Shown here in pieces: positions 15,570 through 23,794 of a DNA stretch of 30,098 nt. The number at the start of each line of letters is the position of its first letter. Positions within the stretch are counted from its first letter, which is position 1. A program made the position numbers and the translations under genes. Source of the DNA: Armatimonadota bacterium (GTDB taxonomy: Bacteria; Armatimonadota; Fimbriimonadia; Fimbriimonadales; Fimbriimonadaceae); the NCBI GenBank assembly GCA_023392285.1, contig JAEVZK010000158.1:1-30098 (forward strand). The letters run 5' to 3'. A model generated the notes under the pieces. It was not told the origin of the DNA. It saw only the letters and a list, made by a program, of their open reading frames with translations, and made no database searches.

Positions 15570-18500
15570 CTAAGGCCTCAGCGTTAGCTGCACCGTTACC
15601 GGCCGAAAGACAGTTCTTGCCGTCACTGCCACTTGCGTTACTGAGTTGACGTGGTCTGTGTTCAACGAGAAATTGATGCTTGTAGCGCCCTTCGGAACTT
15701 TAATCGTCGCCAACGGATGGACAAGATTGGGCGTCGCCGTAATCGAAATGATCATTCCATTTTGCGGAGCTTTGCCATCTAGCCTGACCGTCCCCGTAAT
15801 CTTCGTTCCACCACGCACGTCATACTTCGACAGCGTAAACGTGGTGACCTCCGGCGGCATCACCTGGAGCATGGTCGTCCTCGGCTGAGACGTTCCTCTG
15901 GAGGCGCTGATCACGACAATCGAAGAAACGCTCACCGGCTTGGAAGTCACCGTGAACGTCGCACTTTGCCGCCCCGCCGGAATCGTGACTGTCGCCGGCA
16001 CGGACGCTGCCCCCGGATTGCTCGACGAAAGCGAAACCTTCGCCCCGCCTGCTGGAGCGGGGGCAACCAAGTTGACGACTCCCGGCACCGTACCACCGCC
16101 CGTCACATAAGATGCCCCGAGGGAAACCGATTGAATATCGATTGGAGAAACCGTAAGAGTTTGGCTCAGAGTAACTGGCGCGTGAACTGCGCGAACGGTT
16201 GCCGTTTGCGAGGTGGAGACTGCTTTAGTGACGAAGGTGAACGAAGCGTTGGACTTACCTGAAGCGATGAGCAGTGAGGAGGGGAGGGTTCCGACGGCAG
16301 AATTGGTGTTTTGAATGGACACCGAAAAACCCGAGGAAGGTGCAGTGCCGTTCAAGGTGACCGTTCCGACCACGCTCTGCCCCTCATAGACCCTTGACGG
16401 AAGAAGCGTGAAGGATTCGATCCTGAGGGGAGAGACCGTGAGTACCGCATTCAGGCTCTGCGTTCCGTAAATGGCCCGGATGGACACCGGCGTGTCCGCC
16501 GTCACCGGCGAGGTGTTGACCTGGAAGCTTGCTGAACTTTGCCCAACCGGAATGGTGACAGTTTGCGGGACGGTCGCCACCGCACCGTTGGTCGACAGCA
16601 AAGTAACTGTCACCGGAGCAGACGCGGGTCCCCTCAATTCCACGGTTCCTTGCGAGGGCGACCCGCCTACAACCGATGCCGGATTGAATGTCAAGCCGCT
16701 TAGGCGCTGAGCCTCTACCGTGATCGACACTTGGGACGTGCGGCCATTGAGCGTGGCGGTCACAGTCACCGGAGTATCCACCGAAACGGGATAGGTCACC
16801 CACGTTCCAGTCCAACGGCTTGCGCCGCTCGGAACCGTAATAGGGTCGGAGACGGAAAGAGCGGACGGATTCGAACTTTGCACGGATATCGGCAAACCCC
16901 CGCTGGGCGCAACTCCATCCAAGCTGATCGAGGCCCCAACTGGCTGTCCTCCAACCACGTGATCATCGGCGGCAAACAGGGTGACCTGCGGTGCCTTAAC
17001 CCTCAGACTGCTCTGCACGTTGGTGCCATCCAATGTAGATGCTGTGACCTCGACGTCTGTGTCCGAAGCCACCGGATCGGTCGAACAAATGAAGGTTGCG
17101 GAGGTCTCACCTTCGGGAATTTCCAGCGATGTCGGAACTCGAACAACGACGTTCTGAGATTGGAGAGTGACGACCGTGCCGCCGGGTCCGGCTGGTGTGC
17201 CAAGCCTAACCGTTCCCTGGCTTGGCTGCCCGCCCGTTACTGCCGAGGGAGAGAGGGCGAGTTCGTACAAACCATTCGGAAGCACCGTGATCGAAACAGT
17301 TCGGCTGCTTCCATTGTAGGAAGCCGTCAAGGTCCCCGACATCGGCGTAGCCACTTGCCTCGCCCTCACCTCCGTGGTGGCAGTGGTCGCCCCGCCCGGA
17401 ACGACGAATGCACGAGGCAGCATCAACGCAGGATTTTCATTGTCCAACGCGATCGCGGCACCACCTGAAGGAGCTGGGCTTGCCAGTTGAACCGTCAGTG
17501 TGATCGCCGACGGCCCGACGACGGTGTCTGGCTGTGCTTGAAAGCCGATAATGGCATTCTGTTCAGTGGAAATCTGAAGCCGCCAAAGACCCCGCCCCAG
17601 CGTGGCCGCATACAGGAAGCCGTTCCGCACCTGAAAGTCCGTGACCCGCACAGCTGGCAACTTCAGGGGCTGGGTTACATCTTCCCACGTGGAACCCTGA
17701 TTCTTGGTCCGAAACACGCCTCTCCCCGTCCCGACATACCACGTGCTTTGATCTGCAAAGGGATCACGCGCGATTGGGCCCACTTCTATCGAAGGCAGGC
17801 TCGAAACTCCTTGGCCGCTCACATTGTCCCATAGCGGAACGGCTTGACCCGCATTGCTGCAGCGCCAAAGCTTCCCTCCCGCGGTAACCAGGACATCGGC
17901 GGCATTTTGATCGCTTACCGAGATCGCGCGAATGCGATTGAATCCAAAAACCGAATGATCGATGCGACTCCAAGTTTGGCCAGCGTCGCTCGAACGAAAC
18001 ACCTCACCCATGCTGGACCCGCTATAAATCACTTGATGGTCACGACGGCTGATCGTCAAAGCCGTCACGGCCCCAAGCTCCGATAACCGTTGATTTCCAA
18101 GCCGACTCGTCCAAACTCCACCGAGAGAGTCCTGGTAACGGTAAAGGTAATTCGTGGCCAAATAAATAAGATCGGGATCGATGGGGTCTTGCACGGCCGG
18201 AGCATCGGAATCAATCTGATCTGATCCGGTGTTCACCTGGGAAAGGCTATGGGTGAACCACTCATTTGCGGTCCTGTTGACACCGATGAGTTTCCCATCC
18301 GGGGCTCCTCCCAAGTAAGGAAAAGTCGCGAATTGCCGAGTTGGATTTTGCCAGTCGATGATCGCGTTGCTTCCGCTTCCTCCCAACAGAGAAACCCAAT
18401 GGTCGAGGTCCCCCGTGCTCCAAAAAGTGCCGTTCGATCTCGTCGAGGCGAGAATCTTCGTCTCATCATTCGAGGCGATGCTGAAGCGTGAAATCTCCGC

Positions 18501-19706
18501 AATTGGGAGTTGATCATTTAGCGATCTGAATCCCCAACTATTCATCGCCGGATCAAAGATCGACTCGTAGAGTCCGCCCTCATTGGCAACAAGAAAACGG
18601 TTTGGATCTGCCGGATTGATAACGATGTCGTGCTGGCCGGAATGGGTCAGGTCAGCGCCTGAAAAGACTCGTCCATAGCTGCGCCAGTTGGCTCCGCCAT
18701 CCACACTCTGGAATAGATCACCCAAGCCGACATAAACGACATCTTTGCCGTTCGCCCTCGAACAAGAGAGGGTGAAACTGGTAGTCGATTGGTCCCATTC
18801 CACCGGGTCGAATTGCGATGCGGCAATTTCGGTCCAAGAAAAGCCCGCATTAGTTGTTTTCCAAACTTTCCGATCGCCAGAGCCCAGCACATACAACGTG
18901 GAAGCGTCCGCTGGAGAAGCCGCGATGTCGATGGTGTCGTCGAGGCTTACGCCCGAGCGGAACGGCGCGTTTAATTGAATCCAGGTGAGCCCTCGGTCAG
19001 CCGACCGCCAAAGCTGCGTGCTTGAGCCGCTGGCGGCAACATAGTAGTAGCGGGAATTCCCGAATTTGGCGCTGTAGACGACGTCGGACCACGAGGCATT
19101 CACCGGGAGGACGGGAGTCCAGTTTGAGCCTCCATCACCGCTTCGATAAACTTGGCCCACCCCTGCCGGTCCTCGCCCGTTGATCGCGATCAGAATCTGC
19201 GGATTCTCGGGATCGATCAGGATCCGCCGAACCGCAGCGCCCCCAAGCTGTCCCTGCCCAAGGTTCCGCCAAGTCGCGCCACCGTCCGTCGATTTCATGA
19301 TCCCGATGGGAGCCCCCGAAGACCCATCGTAGTCGCCAGTACCCGCGTAAATCGTGTTCGGATTCGCGGGGTCCACCGCGACGCAACTTGTCGCCAAGCT
19401 CGGCCAGCCGTCGCTCAGCGGTACCCAATGCGTCCCGCCGTCGATCGTCTTAAAAACGCCTCCACCTGGCGAGGCGACATAAAATGTGTTTGCGTTGAAC
19501 GGATCGTAAGCTGCGCTGTTAGCTCGGCCCACGATCTTTCCGGTCCCAAACCCGAACTGAAAAGGAGGATCGATGCTCTTTGGCCCCACATACACCCAAT
19601 TTGGCGCGCTCCTTCCGACCTGAGGAATGATGCCGTACGCAAGCGCCAGCAGGCTAAACAAGGTGGTGGAGAAGAGGCCGCTTCCGAACTGGAGAATCCG
19701 CCGCAT
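15570..19706 (-). CDS. Secreted Asp-box (VPS10/sortilin-like) beta-propeller protein with seven Ig-like repeats
   Basis: A very large exported protein (1378 aa from ATG 19706). A hydrophobic signal segment lies near the N-terminus (FSTTLFSLLALAYGII). The first ~700 residues contain at least eight Asp-box motifs of the type S/T-x-D-x-G-x-x-W, for example KTIDGGTHW, KSTDGGATW, RSGDGGSNW, RSADRGLTW, QSVDGGANW and RSSDAGQTW, as in sialidase/sortilin/exo-xyloglucanase propellers. They are spaced with phrases like VDPANPNTIYAGTGD. No catalytic residues can be named, so binding is as likely as hydrolysis. Residues ~730-1378 are seven tandem Ig-like beta domains. The start is placed at ATG 19706 because AGGTGA lies 11 nt upstream; GTG 19721 is in frame but has no visible site. 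It is divergent from an M1-like peptidase gene. Confidence 0.88.
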   Translation of the reverse strand: MRRILQFGSGLFSTTLFSLLALAYGIIPQVGRSAPNWVYVGPKSIDPPFQFGFGTGKIVGRANSAAYDPFNANTFYVASPGGGVFKTIDGGTHWVPLSDGWPSLATSCVAVDPANPNTIYAGTGDYDGSSGAPIGIMKSTDGGATWRNLGQGQLGGAAVRRILIDPENPQILIAINGRGPAGVGQVYRSGDGGSNWTPVLPVNASWSDVVYSAKFGNSRYYYVAASGSSTQLWRSADRGLTWIQLNAPFRSGVSLDDTIDIAASPADASTLYVLGSGDRKVWKTTNAGFSWTEIAASQFDPVEWDQSTTSFTLSCSRANGKDVVYVGLGDLFQSVDGGANWRSYGRVFSGADLTHSGQHDIVINPADPNRFLVANEGGLYESIFDPAMNSWGFRSLNDQLPIAEISRFSIASNDETKILASTRSNGTFWSTGDLDHWVSLLGGSGSNAIIDWQNPTRQFATFPYLGGAPDGKLIGVNRTANEWFTHSLSQVNTGSDQIDSDAPAVQDPIDPDLIYLATNYLYRYQDSLGGVWTSRLGNQRLSELGAVTALTISRRDHQVIYSGSSMGEVFRSSDAGQTWSRIDHSVFGFNRIRAISVSDQNAADVLVTAGGKLWRCSNAGQAVPLWDNVSGQGVSSLPSIEVGPIARDPFADQSTWYVGTGRGVFRTKNQGSTWEDVTQPLKLPAVRVTDFQVRNGFLYAATLGRGLWRLQISTEQNAIIGFQAQPDTVVGPSAITLTVQLASPAPSGGAAIALDNENPALMLPRAFVVPGGATTATTEVRARQVATPMSGTLTASYNGSSRTVSITVLPNGLYELALSPSAVTGGQPSQGTVRLGTPAGPGGTVVTLQSQNVVVRVPTSLEIPEGETSATFICSTDPVASDTDVEVTASTLDGTNVQSSLRVKAPQVTLFAADDHVVGGQPVGASISLDGVAPSGGLPISVQSSNPSALSVSDPITVPSGASRWTGTWVTYPVSVDTPVTVTATLNGRTSQVSITVEAQRLSGLTFNPASVVGGSPSQGTVELRGPASAPVTVTLLSTNGAVATVPQTVTIPVGQSSASFQVNTSPVTADTPVSIRAIYGTQSLNAVLTVSPLRIESFTLLPSRVYEGQSVVGTVTLNGTAPSSGFSVSIQNTNSAVGTLPSSLLIASGKSNASFTFVTKAVSTSQTATVRAVHAPVTLSQTLTVSPIDIQSVSLGASYVTGGGTVPGVVNLVAPAPAGGAKVSLSSSNPGAASVPATVTIPAGRQSATFTVTSKPVSVSSIVVISASRGTSQPRTTMLQVMPPEVTTFTLSKYDVRGGTKITGTVRLDGKAPQNGMIISITATPNLVHPLATIKVPKGATSINFSLNTDHVNSVTQVAVTARTVFRPVTVQLTLRP
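15573..17525 (-). repeat. Seven tandem ~93-residue Ig-like repeats in the propeller protein
   Basis: Each unit begins with a VxGGxPxxGTVxL-like strand, continues through a P(A/S)GG turn and a SSNPxxxxVP strand, then a VTIPxGxxSATFxV strand and a V(S/T)xxTxVTVTA strand. Seven copies are recognisable, beginning near residue 730 and running to the C-terminus. They are well diverged in DNA sequence, so this is a protein repeat and not a recent DNA duplication. They probably act as a stalk or adhesion rod. Confidence 0.8.
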
Positions 19707-19724
19707 ACCTATATTGTTCACCTA

Positions 19725-19738
19725 ACTTTGCGCAAAGT
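19725..19738. promoter_or_regulatory. 14-bp palindrome in divergent intergenic region, candidate operator
   Basis: ACTTTGCGCAAAGT is a perfect 14-bp palindrome 18 bp upstream of the propeller gene's ATG and within the 122-bp region shared with the divergent M1-like peptidase gene. Directly next to it, AGCCG (19739-19743) and CGGCT (19749-19753) form a second short inverted repeat. The TGCGCA core is also found in the palindrome before the efflux operon. Position and symmetry suggest a dimeric regulator site; no bound protein is known. Confidence 0.4.
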
Positions 19739-19828
19739 AGCCGAAAACCGGCTGGATTGATGCAAACTCGCGCACGATCCAGACCGCAGGCGGGTTCCAA
19801 ATCCCCTAAAAGAGCGTATTCTTACCCC

Positions 19829-22003
19829 ATGCTCCTCGGCGTCGCACTTCTTGCATTCGCTCAAGACACGTATATCCAGCAGATCGACGCTCTTGCAAAG
19901 GCCCGAGACGTGGAAAAGCTCACCGCCTACCTTGCGCCGTTCAAAGGAAGAAACCCGTTCAATCCTCTTAAGACCGGAGGGGCTTATGAAACCGGCAAGT
20001 ACGGTTGGCGAGCGCTCCTGCTGCGCATGGGAGCCCGTTCCTTCGTTGTATTCACCACACCACTTACGAGCGAAGATATCGGCGAGCTCCTCTTCGAGAT
20101 CAAAGATGGCAAGCTGACCTACGTTCCAGAAGACGTTGATAACGGTGAGCAAATCGTTTCCCACGCCTTCAACATTTCTTTCGATCTTCCGGCGAAGCGA
20201 GTAAAAATCACCGACCGGATCCAGCTCGACCAAATCGCCCCCGCCAGCTACCCCCCGATGCTTCGCTTCGGACCCAATTACCGGGTTTCCAAGATTACAG
20301 ACGCGGAGGGGCAGCCGGTAGCTTTTCTCCAAGCCGGCGGCATCGTCATGTTCGCCGGGCTGCGCAGCCGAGAGAATTTGACGCTTACCTATTCCGCCGA
20401 GGTGAATCGGCCATTTTTCGCTGGCAGCATCTCCGACAAAGAGGCGATCCTCACAAACGATTATTGGTATCCGATGGTGGCGCGAAAGCCGGTGCCCTAC
20501 ACGCTTTCTGTAACCACTCCGGCAGACTGGACAGCCGTCGGTCAGGGAGATCGAATTAGAGAAACATCCAACGGAACTCAAAAGCTCACCCAGTTCAAAA
20601 TGGAAATGCCGGTCAGCTATTACAGTTTCTCCGCCTCAAAGTACAGGACGACGACCACAGAGGCGCGGGGAAACCGCTTCAGCGTCTGGTCCAATTCGAT
20701 GAGCGCTGAGGACGCCAAGCTGCAAACCGAGTTTTATCCAGCCATCATCGAGTGCTTCAGCCAGTTCGCGAAATACCCTTTTGAAGGCTATGGAGCCGTC
20801 GTGACGCCGGCGTATGGCGGCGGTGCCCTTGAGGCGTATTCGTTCGCCACGTATGGCTCTGGCATGTTGCCCGGAGAAGAATCGCACGAGCCCGCTCACA
20901 CCTGGTGGGGTGGATTTATCAACAACACCTATCTCCACTCCCTCTGGAATGAGAGCTTTGCCGTCTTCTGCGAAGGATTTTATGGCAGAAACGCCTCGAT
21001 CGGGAACACCGAGGAGCGTGCCCGAGCGTTCATTCAGACTCCAGACATCTCCCCCTCATTCCGGGTCTCGCCCCTGAACACGGCTTCACCCTTCATCGGT
21101 CCGGCTGCGGAGAGTCTTGGCTACGGAAAGGGCGCTTATGTGTTGCAGATGCTCGAACAGGAAATGGGGTCTGCCACGCTCGTGAAGTGCATGAGGGAAT
21201 GGATTCGAACGCAGTCAAAAACGCAGGGCGGTGAGTGGGAGGACTTTGAAGCTGCCGTCGCAAGGGTGACTCAGCAGGATTGGCGGTGGTTCTTCAACCA
21301 GTGGGTGGAAAAGCCAGGATGGGTCGATTTCGACATCCGAAACGTGGCGTGGAACAATGGCCGCCTTTCAGGACAGATCAATTTTCGCTCCGAACCTTAC
21401 ATCCTCAACTGTGAAGTTCTCCTCCGAACTGGTGAAAAAGTGGAAAATCGGCGGGTAAGCCTTTCCACCAACAACCGCGATAAAACCCAGACATTCGCGT
21501 TCAAATGCGTCGAGAAGCCGGATATGATTTCCTTCGATCCCTGGCGGCGTCTGTTACGGCCCATCCAACCGGATGAAGCACCGGTTTCCCTGGCGAGTGA
21601 ATTGGAGCAGGCGAAGCGTTTTACCGACTCGGCGCACCGGGATTATCTTCCCGGCGTTGGGGCTGGGGCTTCCCTGTCATCCCTGCCGAGTGATCTTAAC
21701 GACGCGTTCATCGTAGGCCATCCAAGTACCGTTCCTCAGATGGCGGCGCTCTGCAAGAAAGTGGGCTTCAGCGTGAGCGGCGATTCGCTTTCATATAAAG
21801 GAACGACAATCGACCTCAACAAGGGCTCGGCGCTCGCCGTGGTGGAGCTTGGTAACGGCAAGCGGTGTGTGATCGGTCTCGGAAAGGTTCGCCATTTTCC
21901 AAATTTTGGCCGAGCCAAGGTCGCACTAACCGACGACTTGGGTCGCTTCATTCGCGGCGAAACACAGCCGAAGACGTCTGGATTCCTGACCTTCAAGCTC
22001 TAG
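19829..22003 (+). CDS. Secreted M1-like (gluzincin) metallopeptidase
   Basis: A 724-residue protein with start ATG 19829, which gives a signal-peptide-like N-terminus (MLLGVALLAFA). The frame extends upstream to 19757, but that part is basic and unlike a signal. The zinc motif is HEPAH (353-357) with third ligand Glu375 in LWNESF. The segment GGGALEA (330-336) matches the substrate-binding GAMEN region, and Tyr432 in GYGKGAYVLQML fits the transition-state Tyr. All key M1 elements are in order, but only 17 residues separate HEPAH from Glu375 instead of the usual 18. The ~100 N-terminal residues and the C-terminal ~150 residues (from ~575) have no assigned domain. It is predicted to be an exported aminopeptidase. 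The stop is 3 bp from the convergent tolC-like gene. Confidence 0.88.
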   Translation: MLLGVALLAFAQDTYIQQIDALAKARDVEKLTAYLAPFKGRNPFNPLKTGGAYETGKYGWRALLLRMGARSFVVFTTPLTSEDIGELLFEIKDGKLTYVPEDVDNGEQIVSHAFNISFDLPAKRVKITDRIQLDQIAPASYPPMLRFGPNYRVSKITDAEGQPVAFLQAGGIVMFAGLRSRENLTLTYSAEVNRPFFAGSISDKEAILTNDYWYPMVARKPVPYTLSVTTPADWTAVGQGDRIRETSNGTQKLTQFKMEMPVSYYSFSASKYRTTTTEARGNRFSVWSNSMSAEDAKLQTEFYPAIIECFSQFAKYPFEGYGAVVTPAYGGGALEAYSFATYGSGMLPGEESHEPAHTWWGGFINNTYLHSLWNESFAVFCEGFYGRNASIGNTEERARAFIQTPDISPSFRVSPLNTASPFIGPAAESLGYGKGAYVLQMLEQEMGSATLVKCMREWIRTQSKTQGGEWEDFEAAVARVTQQDWRWFFNQWVEKPGWVDFDIRNVAWNNGRLSGQINFRSEPYILNCEVLLRTGEKVENRRVSLSTNNRDKTQTFAFKCVEKPDMISFDPWRRLLRPIQPDEAPVSLASELEQAKRFTDSAHRDYLPGVGAGASLSSLPSDLNDAFIVGHPSTVPQMAALCKKVGFSVSGDSLSYKGTTIDLNKGSALAVVELGNGKRCVIGLGKVRHFPNFGRAKVALTDDLGRFIRGETQPKTSGFLTFKL

Positions 22004-22006
22004 CCG

Positions 22007-23350
22007 TCATTGCCTTCCCACCGCCGCCAATAGCTGCGCTCTCGCCCGCGAGACATCTTGCTGTGCCTGAGCAAGGTTCCGCTGTGCGGAAACCAGAGAG
22101 TTTTGTGCGCTTACGACATCGAGAAATTGCCCAAGGCCCCCACTATATCTTCCCTCGGCGATGCGCACATACTCTTGCGCATTCGCGACTTGATCTTGAG
22201 CCGTCTCGATCCGCTGCTTGGCAGTTTGCAAGATCATCCAGGTTTGCGAAATTTCCGTCACCGCAGATTGACTGATCGCCAGAAGATTGTTCTGAGCCGC
22301 GAGTTGATCCCCCTTCGCGCTTCGCACTGCACCCGCCGTAAAGCCGCTGTCCGCGAAGTTCCAGGAGAGCGTAATTCCGAACGTCCCGGTGTTGCTCTGA
22401 AAAGGGCTGGTCTCGCCTCTTGAACCTACCCCCGCAGTGGCGCTAATCCGTGGCAGGTCCCCCTTTCCCGCGACTCCAACCGCAAAGCGTGCGGCATTCA
22501 CCCGCTCTGTCGCCGCCTTGATGTCGGGCCGATCGGTCATCGCCGCTTGGACGAGGAGTTCAAGGCTTGATTCGTCTTGAAGCGGCTGCTCCCCAGTTGT
22601 ATCCGTGGTTACGATCGGTGTAAGAGGATTGATTCCAAGTTGCTGAGCGAGAATCACTCGCGAATTCGATTCGGTGGCTCGGGCTGCTTCCAGAGCAAGA
22701 ACTGAGCTGGCAAGGTTCGTCTTCGCCTGAACGACATCGCCCGGTGCGCCAAGCCCACTGTCAAGTCGCGCCTGCGCTTCATCGAGCTGACGTTTTGTGT
22801 TCGTTAGGTTGTCTTCGGCAATTTGCCTGAATTGCTGATTTTGCTGGAAATCGTAGTAAGCCGTCTTTACCGCTGAAACAACTGACTGCTGGGTTTGAGT
22901 TACCGTGAATTGCGCTGCTCTCTCCAACGCAGTCTGCGACCGTACCGAGTCGCGGGTTCGCCCAAAATCAAATAGGAGCTGGTCAACCGAGAGGGCGGAG
23001 CTGAATCGATTCGAGCCAGAGGCCGACGAACTCCCTCCAAAGATGGGAGAAGACTGAGAATAGGTCGTGGAAACCCCGAACTGAGGAAGAAGGTTGGACC
23101 GAGCCTGTTGAGTCCTGCCCTGAGCCGACTCAAGATTGCCTTGAGCAATTCCAATCTGCGGCTGATTCTTAAGCGCAATAGAAACCGCCTCCGCAACTGA
23201 CAAGGGCTGTTTGCCTGCCTCGATCGTCTCGCCGGGCATGAGTACCCGAGGTGGGATCTTGATGTCCGGAGTTTGGGGCTGAACCGGAGGCGTCTGCCCG
23301 CTTGCGATCCCCGCTACACCGAACAGCGCAAGAAGCACGATGTGCTTCAT
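22007..23350 (-). CDS. TolC-family outer membrane efflux channel
   Basis: A 447-residue outer membrane efflux protein with signal peptide (MKHIVLLALFGVAGIASG) and the two OEP half-repeats typical of TolC. Examples are SVAEAVSIALKNQPQIGIAQGNLESAQ in the first half and SLELLVQAAMTDRPDIKAATERV in the second, each followed by long coiled-coil helices rich in Gln/Ala (GRTQQARSNLLPQ, LNDAQ/LDEAQARLDSG). No lipobox Cys is present, so it is not lipid-anchored like OprM. The C-terminal helix YSGGLGQFLDVVSAQNSLVSAQRN is conserved in the family. The ATG overlaps the MarR stop by 4 bp and has a GGAGG 7 nt upstream. It is the last gene of the four-gene efflux operon and would dock with the MFP/RND complex in the envelope. 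Confidence 0.95.
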   Translation of the reverse strand: MKHIVLLALFGVAGIASGQTPPVQPQTPDIKIPPRVLMPGETIEAGKQPLSVAEAVSIALKNQPQIGIAQGNLESAQGRTQQARSNLLPQFGVSTTYSQSSPIFGGSSSASGSNRFSSALSVDQLLFDFGRTRDSVRSQTALERAAQFTVTQTQQSVVSAVKTAYYDFQQNQQFRQIAEDNLTNTKRQLDEAQARLDSGLGAPGDVVQAKTNLASSVLALEAARATESNSRVILAQQLGINPLTPIVTTDTTGEQPLQDESSLELLVQAAMTDRPDIKAATERVNAARFAVGVAGKGDLPRISATAGVGSRGETSPFQSNTGTFGITLSWNFADSGFTAGAVRSAKGDQLAAQNNLLAISQSAVTEISQTWMILQTAKQRIETAQDQVANAQEYVRIAEGRYSGGLGQFLDVVSAQNSLVSAQRNLAQAQQDVSRARAQLLAAVGRQ

Positions 23351-23790
23351 ACGATCGCCTCCTCTTCTAAAGCCAGGCGTTGCCCCGGCTTCGCCAACTT
23401 TTTCACCAGTTCGAGCATAAGTTCAATCTCTCCTAAATCCATGGTCTTGAGCGTCTCCGCGGCTTTTTGTGCGCGTGCTTCGCTTCTCCTCTGCATCAGT
23501 GCATCCCCGCTTTGGCTGAGCCGTATGGTTCTCATTCGTCGATCGCGCTCCGAGGTCTGCTTTTCGACGAAGCCATGCTGCTCTAGCCGGGCGATCATTT
23601 GCGTCACCGAGCTGGGTGACAGACCCAGTAAAGCGCCGAGGTCGCCGCTCGATAGGGGACCGTTCTGGAGCAGCCTCACGACCCTCAGCTGGGCCGCGGA
23701 AAGCTGTTCCGACAAGTCGTCGCCTTCTATGCTAAACAGCATGCTCATCGCTCGCGGCATGAGCCGCTCCATTTCGAGCGAGATCTGCAT
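23347..23790 (-). CDS. MarR-family transcriptional regulator
   Basis: A 147-residue winged-helix regulator. The helix-turn-helix is at about 45-72 (GPLSSGDLGALLGLSPSSVTQMIARLEQHG), and the wing contains the conserved D-R motif (SERDRRMRTIRLS, Asp83-Arg84). Flanking helices would form the dimer interface. It has no cysteine, so redox sensing of the OhrR type is excluded; small-molecule sensing is expected. Start ATG 23790 is chosen because it lies 4 bp after the RND stop and is preceded by GGTGA; the frame extends to 23910 but that would overlap the pump gene by 116 bp. It sits between the pump and tolC in the operon, so the regulator is made along with its target and probably autoregulates, likely at the palindrome near 28676. 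Confidence 0.93.
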   Translation of the reverse strand: MQISLEMERLMPRAMSMLFSIEGDDLSEQLSAAQLRVVRLLQNGPLSSGDLGALLGLSPSSVTQMIARLEQHGFVEKQTSERDRRMRTIRLSQSGDALMQRRSEARAQKAAETLKTMDLGEIELMLELVKKLAKPGQRLALEEEAIV

Positions 23791-23794
23791 GACT

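Noticed and set aside
16731..17468. 245-aa plus-strand open frame across the Ig-like repeats
   Set aside because: Arg/Gly/Asn-rich shadow with no fold signal; the minus strand encodes regular repeats.
19718..20581. 287-aa open frame antisense to the M1-like peptidase
   Set aside because: It lies wholly opposite a gene with clear zinc-site motifs, has Cys/Arg/Ser-rich composition typical of a shadow frame and shows no domain.
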